Origin: Edaphobacter sp.
GTDB taxonomy: Bacteria > Acidobacteriota > Terriglobia > Terriglobales > Acidobacteriaceae
Direction of reading: 5' to 3'
DNA length: 50,968 nucleotides
Assembly: GCA_025462645.1 (NCBI GenBank)
Contig: JAOAPB010000063.1
Coordinates: 1-50,968, forward strand
The notes under the pieces were generated by a model. That model searched no databases and was not told where the DNA came from. It was given only the letters and a program-made list of their open reading frames with translations. A program made the position numbers and the translations under genes. Shown piece by piece: positions 8,027 to 17,246 of this stretch. Position 1 is the stretch's first letter; each line of letters opens with the position of its first letter.

Positions 8027-9215
8027 AGAGCTGTGCGCTATAGCCGCTAGCGGGCAAGCGTCAGAGGATGAATTGACGGATCTTAAGTCTCACCTCGATA
8101 CCTGCGCTAGTTGCCGCGGGATCGCATACGACTTTACAGAGATCGGCGCCCAGGGACTCTCGGTCCTCGCGGCGGAGCGGCAGCGCTGGCGAATTCCCTC
8201 AGGGATGACCCAGAGATTTATTGCGCGCGCAAGCTCGGAACAAATAGAGATAAAGCGGGAGCCGGCCTCGAGAATGCCAAATCGAAATCGGTTTGCGGTT
8301 TTTGCCGCTGCAGGTGGTGTCGCTGCAGCAGCGTTGATCGCAAGTTTCCTTACGTTTGCCAAGCCGAAGCCTTTTTCACGCCTAGGAGACCACAGCAGCG
8401 CCGGTCAGGCCTCCGTTGCTGCTTCAGGGACGAATTCCCAACCGGCCCAAGTTCCAGATGCACGCCTACCGCTGCAGATTGCATCAGCCCGAGCGGAATT
8501 GAGTTCCTTTGACGCGAAGATCAAGGCACAGGCCAGCGAACTCGCATCATTGAGGAGCCATGAGGATGCTCTGAATTCGCGCCTTGCCAGCGCCGAACAA
8601 GAGAATTCCATTTTTCGCTTTGAGAGAACTAAGCAAGAGGCTCGCAACACTCAACTTCAAGCAGAACTAGAAAAGTCAGGCTCGGAAAGGAACGCAAGCG
8701 ACGTTGCTTTGGTTCTGCAAGAAAACGAAATTCGCGAGCTCCGAAAAAAGATCGCCAATCAGTCAGAAGCACTGGGACAGCAACAAGCGTTCGCGACGAA
8801 AGCGGGTGACGTCCGGGAGCTTGTAGTCGCGCGCAATCTCCACATCATCGATGTGCACGACCGAGATAGCGACGGCAAGAACCAGCGCGCATTTGGACGC
8901 ATTTTCTACACAGAAGGGAAGTCCCTGATCTTTTATGCGTACGATCTTGCTGATCAACGGAGGTTGGACGCGAAGGTTGATTTTTACGTATGGGGCGAGC
9001 GGTTAGGTGTCGAGAAACCGGTCAGAAGTCTGGGAGTCTTTCACAGCGATGATGTAAAGGACGGACGCTGGGTGCTCACCTTTGACGAGCCCCACATTTT
9101 GGCTCAAATCGATTCAGTTTTTGTGACTGTCGAATCTTCGAAGAGGTCCATTAAGGAACCAAAAGGACGAAGAATACTGTTCGCGTTCCTGGGCGATAAG
9201 CCTAACCATCCCTAA
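8004..9215 (+). CDS. Zinc-finger anti-sigma factor with coiled coil
   Basis: A 403-residue protein. The N-terminus carries a zf-HC2-type motif H30-x3-C34-x2-C37 (HLDTCASC), the sigma-binding ZAS domain. A membrane segment follows at about 97-118 (FAVFAAAGGVAAAALIASFL), then a long predicted coiled coil (about 155-265). The C-terminal domain resembles the RskA/anti-sigma-K type beta domain (IFYTEGKSLIFYAYDL through VFVTVES). The TTG start at 8004 has GGGGAT upstream and lies inside the end of the sigma gene, so translation is coupled. The topology is cytoplasmic ZAS, one membrane span, then a periplasmic coiled coil and sensor. It probably senses receptor occupancy or envelope state. The unusually long coiled coil is the odd feature. 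Confidence 0.88.
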   Translation: MNTHEHYEELCAIAASGQASEDELTDLKSHLDTCASCRGIAYDFTEIGAQGLSVLAAERQRWRIPSGMTQRFIARASSEQIEIKREPASRMPNRNRFAVFAAAGGVAAAALIASFLTFAKPKPFSRLGDHSSAGQASVAASGTNSQPAQVPDARLPLQIASARAELSSFDAKIKAQASELASLRSHEDALNSRLASAEQENSIFRFERTKQEARNTQLQAELEKSGSERNASDVALVLQENEIRELRKKIANQSEALGQQQAFATKAGDVRELVVARNLHIIDVHDRDSDGKNQRAFGRIFYTEGKSLIFYAYDLADQRRLDAKVDFYVWGERLGVEKPVRSLGVFHSDDVKDGRWVLTFDEPHILAQIDSVFVTVESSKRSIKEPKGRRILFAFLGDKPNHP

Positions 9216-9337
9216 ACCCACTGTCCCTACTGGACTACTCGCCTTAGGCCAACCCTCTCATTGCTCGAGCATCATCACAATAAATAATTTTTCGCTGGGC
9301 AAAAAGCTGCGAGCGGTCGGCATACATCTTTAGAGGA

Positions 9338-12300
9338 ATGCGTAAATCGATGCTACATCTCTCCTTTGAGGTCGTGTGCAAATGTTATTTCACGCTGGTA
9401 CTCATCTCGCTGATTGCCGCCTTGGCTTCGGCACAATCCGAGACGGCAACGGTTTCTGGGCAGGTAGTAGATACGTCTGGGTTGAATATAGCGGACGCTC
9501 AAGTCAAGTTGGTAGACGTTGATCGTGCCACCAGCATTGGCGTAACTACGAAAAAGAGCGGCTTGTACACGTTTGTGAGCATAAGACCCGGACGCTACCG
9601 GATGGAAGTTTCTGTCGCCGGATTCAGAGTTGTCAATGTGACGGGCTTGACAGTGAATGTTCAGGATCACCTTGAGCAGAACTTCCGACTTTCTGTCGGA
9701 TCTGTATCCGAGTCCGTTACCGTGGAGGGGCAGACATCTCCCGTGAACACGGAATCTGCAACTGTTAGTACCGTGGTCGAACGAAATTTTGCAGAGAACC
9801 TTCCGATGAACGGCCGGAGCTTTCAGACTCTAATCCAGCTGACGCCAGGAGTCGTCTTGACCGCCAGCACTGTAGGCAATGAAGGACAATTCAGCGTGAA
9901 TGGGCAGAGGACTGCTTCCAACTACTGGATGATTGATGGGGTCAGCGCCAATGTCGGAGTGAACTCGAATCCTGTCAGTCCTATTGGTGGGACTTCCGCT
10001 GCAGGAGCCTCGCCGGGCCTTAGCGTACAAGGAGGCACGAACAGCCTTGTTTCCGTTGACGCGCTGCAGGAATTTCGCATTCAAACCTCGACCTATGCCC
10101 CCGAATTTGGTCGTACACCGGGAGGACAGATCTCAATTGTTACGCGCTCCGGCACAAACCAATTTCATGGAACCGTGTTTGACTATTTCCGCAACGATGT
10201 CTTTGACGCCAATGATTGGTTTGCTGATAGGTCGGGGTTGAGAAAGCCCGAAGAACGCCAAAATGATTTCGGGGACACCTTTAGCGGCCCGATTCTGAAA
10301 GACCATACATTTTTCTTTTTCTCTTTCGAGGGACTGCGGCTGCGACTCCCAGAGGTAGCGCAGAACCAAGTCCCCGCTCTGAGCGCAAGGCAAAGTGCAA
10401 TCCCGGCCGTCAAGACGCTATTAGATGCCTTTCCATTACCTGCTTCTAATGCATCAGACGTGAATGGCATCTCGCCGTTCAACGCGAGCTACTCCAACGC
10501 CTCTTCGCTAACTGCGACAAGTCTTCGAGTCGATCATCATCTGAATGACAGGCTCTCCGTGTTTGCGAGATACAGTTATTCTCCATCGGACCTGAGCGCT
10601 CGTTACCCGGGTCTTGCCCTGAGCAGTATATCGAAATCTCGGATCGTCACACAGACCGCTACTGTAGGTGCGACATGGATCTTAACTCCTTGGATCGTTA
10701 ATGACCTACGTGTGAACTACAGCCGAAATAGCGGCACGGGTAGCTATGTGCTGGATAATTTCGCCGGAGCCGTACCGCTCACAAATGGAGATCTGCACCT
10801 ACCAAACCCATTCACTGCCCAGAATTCGGAATTCGGGCTTAACATCTTTGGTATGCAAGGCGGCGTTTTGCAGCGAGGCAACAGCGCCCAAAACTTGCAG
10901 AGGCAGATTAATCTAGTTGACAACATCGCGATGCAGAGCGGCACACACGGGCTGAAGTTTGGCATCGACTACCGCCGATTGAACCCTCTATTCCGGCCAC
11001 CAGCATATTTTCAGAGTGACCTGTCATTTGCGTTCAGCAACTTAATCTCAGGAACTCTTGATGAGGCTACCGTACGAGGAGCTGTCGATACATCCCCTCT
11101 GCTCCGAAACCTTGGTCTGTTCGCGCAAGACACGTGGCGTGTCGGTCCTCGGTTAACCGTCACCTACGGTTTGCGATGGGATGTTGACTTCTCCCCTACA
11201 ACAACCGGCGGACCGAATTTTTCAGCTGTAACAAATTTCAACAACTTGTCGCAATTGGCTGTGGCACCGTCTGGCACCCCGGTATTCCACACGTCATTCA
11301 CGAGTTTCGCGCCCCGTATTGGCTTGGCGTACCAGTTCTCTCACCGCCCTGACTGGGAAACTGTCGTTCGCGGAGGGTGGGGACTCTTCTATGATCTCGC
11401 CACTCAACAACTTGGGAATTTGCTGAATGGCTACAACTATCCCTTTGGGGCAGCCACGACCGTTTTTGGCATTTCATATCCGTTGGATCCTGCAACAGCG
11501 AGCCCACCTCCGGTGTCGATTTCAGGGTTAGGTCTTCCAGGGGCGACTCTGCCTGCATTTGATCCCACTCTTAAGCTGCCGTACACCATGCAGTGGAACC
11601 TGGCAGTGGAGCAATCATTAGGCTCTAAGCAAAGTGTCACTGCTTCATACATCGGGTCAATTGGAAGGCGACTCATACAGACCACAATCGACGCAAATCC
11701 AAATCCGAATATCTCAAGTGCAATGTTAGTCAGCAATCAGGGAACCTCAGACTACGATGCTTTGCAGGTGCAATTTAAGCGCAGACTTTCACGTGGACTG
11801 CAGGCATTGGCGTCCTATACATGGGCGCACTCGATTGATACGGCATCGGACGGTTTCTCGGGTCCTAACTCAGTGACGGTAAACGGCTACGCCCTGAACA
11901 CAAACCGCGGACCCTCCGACTTTGATGTTCGTCACGCAGCTTCCGCCGGACTTACCTATGACATCCCAGCTCCTAGAGTCAACATGTCCGGTTCCGCGAT
12001 TCTTCGGAACTGGTCTGTGGAGAATGTATTTCAAGCAAGGTCGGCCTCGCCGGCTGGTGTAGTGAATCCTTCAGTTTTTCTGGACGCCGCCTACTCGGCG
12101 TATGCCCGACCGGACGTCGTAGCAGGAGTGTCGCAGTATCTCTATGGATCGCAGTATCCAGGTGGAAAGGCGCTCAATCCCAACGCCTTCGTCGGACCAC
12201 CGTCTGACCCTACAACTTTGATAGCCCTTCGGCAAGGAGATTTTGCACGAAACTCGTTGAGGGGTTTCGGGGTATGGCAATGGGATTTTGCGGCTCATCG

Positions 12301-12535
12301 GGAATTCCCAATTCACGAGTTACTTAAGGTGCAGTTTCGAGCAGAGATCTTCAACCTTTTGAATCATCCCAACTTCGGCCCACCTTTCAATCAGCTTGGT
12401 TATTCGCAATTCGGCCAGTCCCTCCAGATGTTGGGATCGAGTTCAGATCAAAACGGGGGGGGAGGAAGCTTTAGCTCCTTGTATCAGATCGGCGGACCAC
12501 GGTCGATTCAGTTGGCTCTGAAAGTCACATTCTGA
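9338..12535 (+). CDS. TonB-dependent receptor, Oar-like with carboxypeptidase-regulatory domain
   Basis: A 1,065-residue outer-membrane receptor. A signal peptide (about 1-32, ending ALASAQ) is followed by a carboxypeptidase-regulatory-like beta domain (about 35-115: VSGQVVDTSGLNIADAQVKL...GLYTFVSIRPGRYRMEV). A plug domain comes next (about 130-260: VERNFAENLPMNGRSFQTLI, LTPGV), then a large barrel ending in the terminal Phe needed for outer-membrane insertion. This architecture is greatly expanded in Acidobacteriota, and the substrates are usually oligosaccharides or peptides. It lies between a sigma/anti-sigma pair and an S9 isopeptidase-like enzyme only 19 nt downstream. By analogy with proteobacterial lasso clusters, it may import a threaded peptide for breakdown. 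Substrate assignment is inference. A second in-frame ATG at 9350 is an alternative start. Confidence 0.92.
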   Translation: MRKSMLHLSFEVVCKCYFTLVLISLIAALASAQSETATVSGQVVDTSGLNIADAQVKLVDVDRATSIGVTTKKSGLYTFVSIRPGRYRMEVSVAGFRVVNVTGLTVNVQDHLEQNFRLSVGSVSESVTVEGQTSPVNTESATVSTVVERNFAENLPMNGRSFQTLIQLTPGVVLTASTVGNEGQFSVNGQRTASNYWMIDGVSANVGVNSNPVSPIGGTSAAGASPGLSVQGGTNSLVSVDALQEFRIQTSTYAPEFGRTPGGQISIVTRSGTNQFHGTVFDYFRNDVFDANDWFADRSGLRKPEERQNDFGDTFSGPILKDHTFFFFSFEGLRLRLPEVAQNQVPALSARQSAIPAVKTLLDAFPLPASNASDVNGISPFNASYSNASSLTATSLRVDHHLNDRLSVFARYSYSPSDLSARYPGLALSSISKSRIVTQTATVGATWILTPWIVNDLRVNYSRNSGTGSYVLDNFAGAVPLTNGDLHLPNPFTAQNSEFGLNIFGMQGGVLQRGNSAQNLQRQINLVDNIAMQSGTHGLKFGIDYRRLNPLFRPPAYFQSDLSFAFSNLISGTLDEATVRGAVDTSPLLRNLGLFAQDTWRVGPRLTVTYGLRWDVDFSPTTTGGPNFSAVTNFNNLSQLAVAPSGTPVFHTSFTSFAPRIGLAYQFSHRPDWETVVRGGWGLFYDLATQQLGNLLNGYNYPFGAATTVFGISYPLDPATASPPPVSISGLGLPGATLPAFDPTLKLPYTMQWNLAVEQSLGSKQSVTASYIGSIGRRLIQTTIDANPNPNISSAMLVSNQGTSDYDALQVQFKRRLSRGLQALASYTWAHSIDTASDGFSGPNSVTVNGYALNTNRGPSDFDVRHAASAGLTYDIPAPRVNMSGSAILRNWSVENVFQARSASPAGVVNPSVFLDAAYSAYARPDVVAGVSQYLYGSQYPGGKALNPNAFVGPPSDPTTLIALRQGDFARNSLRGFGVWQWDFAAHREFPIHELLKVQFRAEIFNLLNHPNFGPPFNQLGYSQFGQSLQMLGSSSDQNGGGGSFSSLYQIGGPRSIQLALKVTF

Positions 12536-12554
12536 CAATAGGCTGGCTCAGAGG

Positions 12555-14951
12555 ATGCCCAATACTTCATTCTTTAGCCTACGAACCACCGCACGGATCG
12601 GTGTGTTGTGCATCCTGGTCTTAGCTACCTCCTCGTCGGCCGGGGCGTCAACCTTCACGGTAAAAGACGCAATTGGGATGCAGAAATTCGTCGATCCATA
12701 TCCGTTCCACCCGTATTCCATACAGCGGGAAGATGCAAAATTTTCACCGGACAATCGGTTTTTCGCAGTAGTTACCCAACGCGGTTTGGTAGCCACGAAT
12801 GAACTCGAGTCAACGATATGGGTATTCGACGTAAACGATGTTGGCCGTTTCCTCAGCAATTCGCTAAAGGTTGCTCCTCCTGTACCGACAAGAGTCGCGA
12901 AGGCAGCAGCGGTGACGAACGATCTCACCATTACTCAACTGCGATGGATCAGTAATCAGAAGCTCGCGTTCTTGGGGCGCCACAAGAGCTCAAAGAATCG
13001 GTTGTTCACCATAGACGTGAAGACTAGGGTTCTAAAGGGAGTTACGCCCGATTGGCAAGACGTGACACAGTTCGACATTGTCAACGACACGGTGGCTTAC
13101 ACGAGTGCAATTCGTGAACCGAAGGTGCAAAGAGCGCCTGAAGTTGTACTCACAGGACAATCCATCCTTCCACTGCTGGATTCCGAATCTCCCGACGACT
13201 TCACCGTTCTGAGCAAGCCAGCAGAATTGTGGATAATACGCGATCGCGAGACATCCCCGGTGAGAGACCGTTCGACAGGCAAACCAATCAAGCTGGTAAC
13301 TGAAATGCTGTCGCTTTCGCCTTCAGGTAGTTATGTAGCGGTGACCCAACATGCCGATCACATCCCGTTAGCTTGGGAAGCGTACGAGCCGTTCCCGGGT
13401 CCTCTCTCGAATTTTATCCGACTGAAAGCGTCGCCTGCCGCGATAGGGACAGAAGGTCTCCTATATAGATTAGGAATGCCAGAGCAGTACGCTCTCATCG
13501 ACCTTCATAGCGGCGACATCTCTCCAATAGCCGCTCCGATCGGAGAAACCCTCAACTACTTTAGTCCTAAGAAAGCAGTTTGGGGTCACGATGGTAATCA
13601 AGTACTGCTCCTAAATACGTTCCTTCCCATGGACGGTCTCAGCGAGGTCGATCGGCTTCGTCGTGCGAAACAGCCGTGTGTAGCTCTCCTTGACACAGCA
13701 TCCGGCAATACAACCTGCGTCGCCGGAATTCACCAAAGTCAGGGAGAATGGTTTTCAAAAGATGGAACCGCCTTTCGGGCTACTGACTTGATGTGGAACG
13801 AGTCTGTAGGAGAAGTGGTTATCAGCTATACGACATATGGCAATGAAAACCGCGCTACTCATGTAGAGCACGCGCCGGAAGCATTTCGTTCCGAAGGAAC
13901 TGGTTGGGCGCGTGTTAAGCATTCTGCAGCACTAGATCGACCGCCTTTTTGGACGGGCATACGTCAGGACCTCAATGAACCACCTGCCCTATTCGTTGCG
14001 AATTGGGCGAGTAGCAACGCCCGAAAGCTATGGGATCCCAATCCGCAGTTGAAGGGTTTGAGACTAGGAGAAACATCCGTTTACAAGTGGCGCGACAGCT
14101 CGGGCCGCAATTGGGCCGGTGGCCTGGTCAAACCTCCTGACTATATTCCGGGTAAACGATACCCTCTTGTCATCCAAACACACGGATTCAATCAGCACGA
14201 ATTCATGACCATAGGACCGTTTATGACGGCATTCGCCGCGCGTCCTCTCGCAGGAATTGGCATCATGGTCCTACAACTTGAGGAGCAGCGTGACGTTGAT
14301 CTAACACCGCAGGAGGCAGAGGTAAACGCGGGAGGTTATGACTCCGCTATTGAACATCTATCTGCTGATGGGTTAGTGGATCCGGCTCGCGTGGGGCTGA
14401 TTGGTTTCAGTCGAACGGGCTACTATGTACTTGAAGCACTGACTAAGAATCGTCACCGGTTCGCTGCCGCTACAATCGCCGACTCCGATTTTCTAGGCTA
14501 CATGCAGCGATTGTTGGATGTGGACGCCGGCCCAGACGACTCTTACAAAAAGGAAGGGGTAGCAATCTACGGATCACAACCCTTCGGAGAAGGTCTGAAG
14601 ACATGGGTGCAAAAAGCTCCAGCGTTTAACCTTGACAAGGTTATTACCCCGGTCCGCATTGAAGTGCACGACATGCGCACATTGCTGCACGATTGGGAAC
14701 TGTACGCAGGGTTGCGGCTGCAGGCGAAGCCCGTGGATCTGATCCAGTTGCCCGACGCCGTGCATGAAGTGACCAAGCCACTGGAACGCCTCGCATCTGA
14801 ACAAGGAGATGTCGACTGGTTCGATTTCTGGCTAAATGGTCACGAGGATCCCGACGCTAACAAAGCTGAACAATACGCACGCTGGCGTATGTTCCGGAAA
14901 CAACCGAGCGATATCGAAACAAATCCCGGAGTCGCGGGTGATACCCGCTGA
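12555..14951 (+). CDS. S9-family peptidase, Atxe2-like lasso isopeptidase
   Basis: A 798-residue protein with an exported N-terminus (hydrophobic residues about 14-31), an S9-type beta-propeller-like middle and a C-terminal alpha/beta-hydrolase. The nucleophile is Ser619 in GLIGFSRTGYY, and a conserved His737 sits in DAVHEVTKPLER. The tail (VDWFDFWLNGHEDPDANKAEQYARW) is typical of the family that includes Atxe2, which opens the isopeptide ring of lasso peptides. Only 19 nt separate it from the TonB receptor, so they are one operon. Periplasmic degradation of an imported peptide is the likely role. Acidobacteria carry many S9 enzymes of this type near receptors, so the substrate could be another peptide. 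The nearby lasso-type biosynthetic genes favour the isopeptidase reading. Confidence 0.8.
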   Translation: MPNTSFFSLRTTARIGVLCILVLATSSSAGASTFTVKDAIGMQKFVDPYPFHPYSIQREDAKFSPDNRFFAVVTQRGLVATNELESTIWVFDVNDVGRFLSNSLKVAPPVPTRVAKAAAVTNDLTITQLRWISNQKLAFLGRHKSSKNRLFTIDVKTRVLKGVTPDWQDVTQFDIVNDTVAYTSAIREPKVQRAPEVVLTGQSILPLLDSESPDDFTVLSKPAELWIIRDRETSPVRDRSTGKPIKLVTEMLSLSPSGSYVAVTQHADHIPLAWEAYEPFPGPLSNFIRLKASPAAIGTEGLLYRLGMPEQYALIDLHSGDISPIAAPIGETLNYFSPKKAVWGHDGNQVLLLNTFLPMDGLSEVDRLRRAKQPCVALLDTASGNTTCVAGIHQSQGEWFSKDGTAFRATDLMWNESVGEVVISYTTYGNENRATHVEHAPEAFRSEGTGWARVKHSAALDRPPFWTGIRQDLNEPPALFVANWASSNARKLWDPNPQLKGLRLGETSVYKWRDSSGRNWAGGLVKPPDYIPGKRYPLVIQTHGFNQHEFMTIGPFMTAFAARPLAGIGIMVLQLEEQRDVDLTPQEAEVNAGGYDSAIEHLSADGLVDPARVGLIGFSRTGYYVLEALTKNRHRFAAATIADSDFLGYMQRLLDVDAGPDDSYKKEGVAIYGSQPFGEGLKTWVQKAPAFNLDKVITPVRIEVHDMRTLLHDWELYAGLRLQAKPVDLIQLPDAVHEVTKPLERLASEQGDVDWFDFWLNGHEDPDANKAEQYARWRMFRKQPSDIETNPGVAGDTR

Positions 14952-15026
14952 AGGAATGGGACGGCTTATTGCACAAACAGCACAATCGAATCTCGCACAC
15001 TACGTGATCGGAAGCCGTGACAAGGC

Positions 15027-15056
15027 GTCCCTCCTCGGTCGCGACCGAGGAGGGAC
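15027..15056. terminator. Perfect 30-bp palindrome between convergent operons
   Basis: The left arm GTCCCTCCTCGGTCG is followed immediately by its exact reverse complement. It lies 75 nt after the isopeptidase stop and 39 nt past the stop of the minus-strand precursor gene. It could form a very stable hairpin in either transcript. There is no clear T-run, so it may be a bidirectional, Rho-assisted or roadblock terminator. Confidence 0.6.
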
Positions 15057-15095
15057 AAGTTCAGGTATCTCCCAGAACAGTGGGTCGGACCCATG

Positions 15096-15239
15096 CTACT
15101 CGTCGAGGTCGTACGCTGGATTCGTAGTGCTAACGACTAGATTGCTGTCCGATTTCGGAGCAATCTTGGCCGGGGGCGCATGCTCGATTCTGCGGAATGC
15201 GTCGCCAAGTACTATAACCTGCGGCTTCGTATAGTTCAT
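15096..15239 (-). CDS. Candidate lasso-type RiPP precursor peptide (47 aa)
   Basis: This gene is below the usual ORF length but has an excellent ribosome site (AGGAGG, 8 nt before ATG). It encodes 47 residues. The N-terminus has Y3-x-x-P6 and L11-G12 (YTKPQVIVLG), which fits the YxxP...LG leader motif bound by lasso B1/PqqD-type proteins. The C-terminus ends NPAYDLDE (40-47). Possible isopeptide acceptors are D31, D44, D46 and E47. The usual Thr at leader position -2 followed by Gly or another small residue is not evident, so the core is ambiguous. An A24-D31 ring of 8 is possible, as are shorter C-terminal cores. It is the last gene of the cyclase operon, 59 nt after the cyclase stop. The biosynthetic role is inferred from leader motif and position. 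Confidence 0.7.
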   Translation of the reverse strand: MNYTKPQVIVLGDAFRRIEHAPPAKIAPKSDSNLVVSTTNPAYDLDE

Positions 15240-15298
15240 CGTTTTGTCCTCCTTTCTTAGGATGTTCCCAGCACTCTGCTAGCGGGAGTGGTAGAGAT

Positions 15299-17233
15299 CT
15301 AGGCTCTGGCCATGCGTTTACCATGGTCGACCGCGCCATGACTTGATTGTTGCCACGGAAGTACAGCATCAATCAAATGACGCGAAGCCATGTCGCGTAG
15401 CCAAAACTCGAGCGCAACAGTCTTCAATAGGCAAACAATATGAACCCTTTCTCCGTTTCTTGCAGCATCAAGTGTTTCCAACAAGCGCGCATCATTGATG
15501 TATCCGAGAGCGGATGTAAGCGATAACTCGAAAACTGATTGCAGTTGCTCCCAGTGCTTCTCGAGTGCAACGACCGGAGTGCGAGCTCCAAATTGTTTAG
15601 TCTTGCGACATAGAATGTCTCGGGGTACCATCCCCATCAGAGACCGACGCATCAGCGAACGCCTTTCTCCGGGGCGAAGCAACTGGTCGGCTGGAATGGA
15701 AAAAATGAATTCGATTAGATTCTGGTCGAGGTAGGGGTATCGAATCTCCTCGATTGCCAGTTTCGAACAGCTCATCTTTGCCAATTTATTGCCCATTGCG
15801 ACTACTCCACCGGCATAGTAGCGTCGGCTGGGCAAGCGAAAACCGAAGTGTTCGTTGACATCTAACAGTTGTCGAAAAAGCCCTGTTCGTCTGGCAAAAT
15901 CCTTTGCGATCCAGGACTCGACTTTGACCTGCGTGGCCGCATATTGACCTAACGATGTTGGCAGCAAATCGATGAGAGACCTCCACAGAAGTTGAATCCA
16001 AGGCTGTTGCTTAATCAAGCTCCACGCAATTAGTTGCTTCGCCAACTTAATCAGCTTGAACTGCACGACGAGGTCGGATAACTGGGGCGTAGGGTCTGGA
16101 ATGCCCCCCATGAACTCGTCGCCGCCGATTCCGGAGAGGACTACACGGTAGTCACCTTGCTGAATGACATATGCGCGCTGCGCCTCGAGTTGGCGTCCAG
16201 CACCAAGATAACCAGGCAGTGCCGAGAATTCAGGATAGCCGAGAGACGCTGGGGAACTGCCCAGGGTGCTAGCGTCGATGTGATGACCTACTCTGCCACG
16301 TTGCGCTTCCACTTTTGGGAAATAGATCCAGTCTTCGCCGTCAGGCTCGGTCTTATCGTAAAAGGAAAGTGTGTCCAAGCGAGACGTTGCAGCTCCCTCT
16401 TTTGCGAGAATGTCGTCTCCGACGCAAACAATTGACGACGAATCTAACCCACCACTCAGTTCTGCGATAATGGGTGAGTCAGAACGCAGCCTCCGGCGCA
16501 CCGATTGCCGGAACATGTGACGAAAGTGTTCTTCGTATTCGGAGTCTGTCTTGTAGCGAATGCGCGTCTCAGAATTGAAGCGCCAGTAGCGCTGTAGGTT
16601 GGCGACACCACCGCGGACGCGGACAATCTGTCCCGGCGGGGTCTCATGAATCTCACGGTAGGGTGTCAAGTGCGATTCTGGGTCACGAGCGAAAAAACCG
16701 GCGACGTAGAGATCTTGAATGTGGAATTTGTCGCTTGCGAGCAGTACGAGCGTGTCGAGGTCCGTACACCATCGAATGTGATCTTTCTCCAGATGGTAGA
16801 AAATGTGCCGAATGGCCATGTAATCGACAGCGAAGATCAGTTCGCACTCTTTTGGCTTCCAGATCGAAATACCCCAATCGCCAATGATGTGGGAAAAACA
16901 GTTGATTTCCCATCGATCGAATGCTGCAGCGACGATGGCGATATCGGTGGGATAATCTTCGAGACGGCTGTGGAGGTCGCTGATCAGTTCGTCCCGATTG
17001 TCCAGGCGGCCGTCCCAAGTGAGAATGAAGCCTCGACGCGAGACATATGGCTGCTGCTCCTTGCGTGATTCTGCAGTAGTGTGGAAAGGACGATAGAGCA
17101 GAGCAATCGAGTCCCCAAGATAGAAGGACCTACCGTCCGGACCTTGGAAACTCAATGCCTTGTGGAACTCTGCAATCAGGGCAGGATTCACCGGCTTTCC
17201 GTCGAAATTCCAAATGCCAGCCTGGACGCTCAT
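15299..17233 (-). CDS. Asparagine-synthetase-like lasso cyclase (protein C)
   Basis: A 644-residue protein. The N-terminal class-II amidotransferase fold (about 1-215) starts MSVQAGIW, so the catalytic Cys2 of glutamine-hydrolysing enzymes is absent. This fits lasso cyclases, which need no ammonia. The C-terminal ATP-pyrophosphatase domain has the PP-loop SGGLDSS at 260-266 and GIGGDEFMGG, and adenylates the acceptor Asp/Glu side chain. The start is ATG 17233 with GGAGGG upstream. An open frame extends to 17512, but that part overlaps the B2 gene in a different frame and lacks similarity. It lies 13 nt after B2 and just before the precursor candidate. An ordinary asparagine synthetase is less likely given the neighbours. 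Confidence 0.9.
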   Translation of the reverse strand: MSVQAGIWNFDGKPVNPALIAEFHKALSFQGPDGRSFYLGDSIALLYRPFHTTAESRKEQQPYVSRRGFILTWDGRLDNRDELISDLHSRLEDYPTDIAIVAAAFDRWEINCFSHIIGDWGISIWKPKECELIFAVDYMAIRHIFYHLEKDHIRWCTDLDTLVLLASDKFHIQDLYVAGFFARDPESHLTPYREIHETPPGQIVRVRGGVANLQRYWRFNSETRIRYKTDSEYEEHFRHMFRQSVRRRLRSDSPIIAELSGGLDSSSIVCVGDDILAKEGAATSRLDTLSFYDKTEPDGEDWIYFPKVEAQRGRVGHHIDASTLGSSPASLGYPEFSALPGYLGAGRQLEAQRAYVIQQGDYRVVLSGIGGDEFMGGIPDPTPQLSDLVVQFKLIKLAKQLIAWSLIKQQPWIQLLWRSLIDLLPTSLGQYAATQVKVESWIAKDFARRTGLFRQLLDVNEHFGFRLPSRRYYAGGVVAMGNKLAKMSCSKLAIEEIRYPYLDQNLIEFIFSIPADQLLRPGERRSLMRRSLMGMVPRDILCRKTKQFGARTPVVALEKHWEQLQSVFELSLTSALGYINDARLLETLDAARNGERVHIVCLLKTVALEFWLRDMASRHLIDAVLPWQQSSHGAVDHGKRMARA

Positions 17234-17246
17234 TTTATTCCCTCCA

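Noticed and set aside
15130..15372. Longer minus-strand frame overlapping the precursor candidate
   Set aside because: It is in a different frame, has no ribosome site and crosses the cyclase end. The 47-codon frame at 15096-15239 has a textbook ribosome site and a leader motif.
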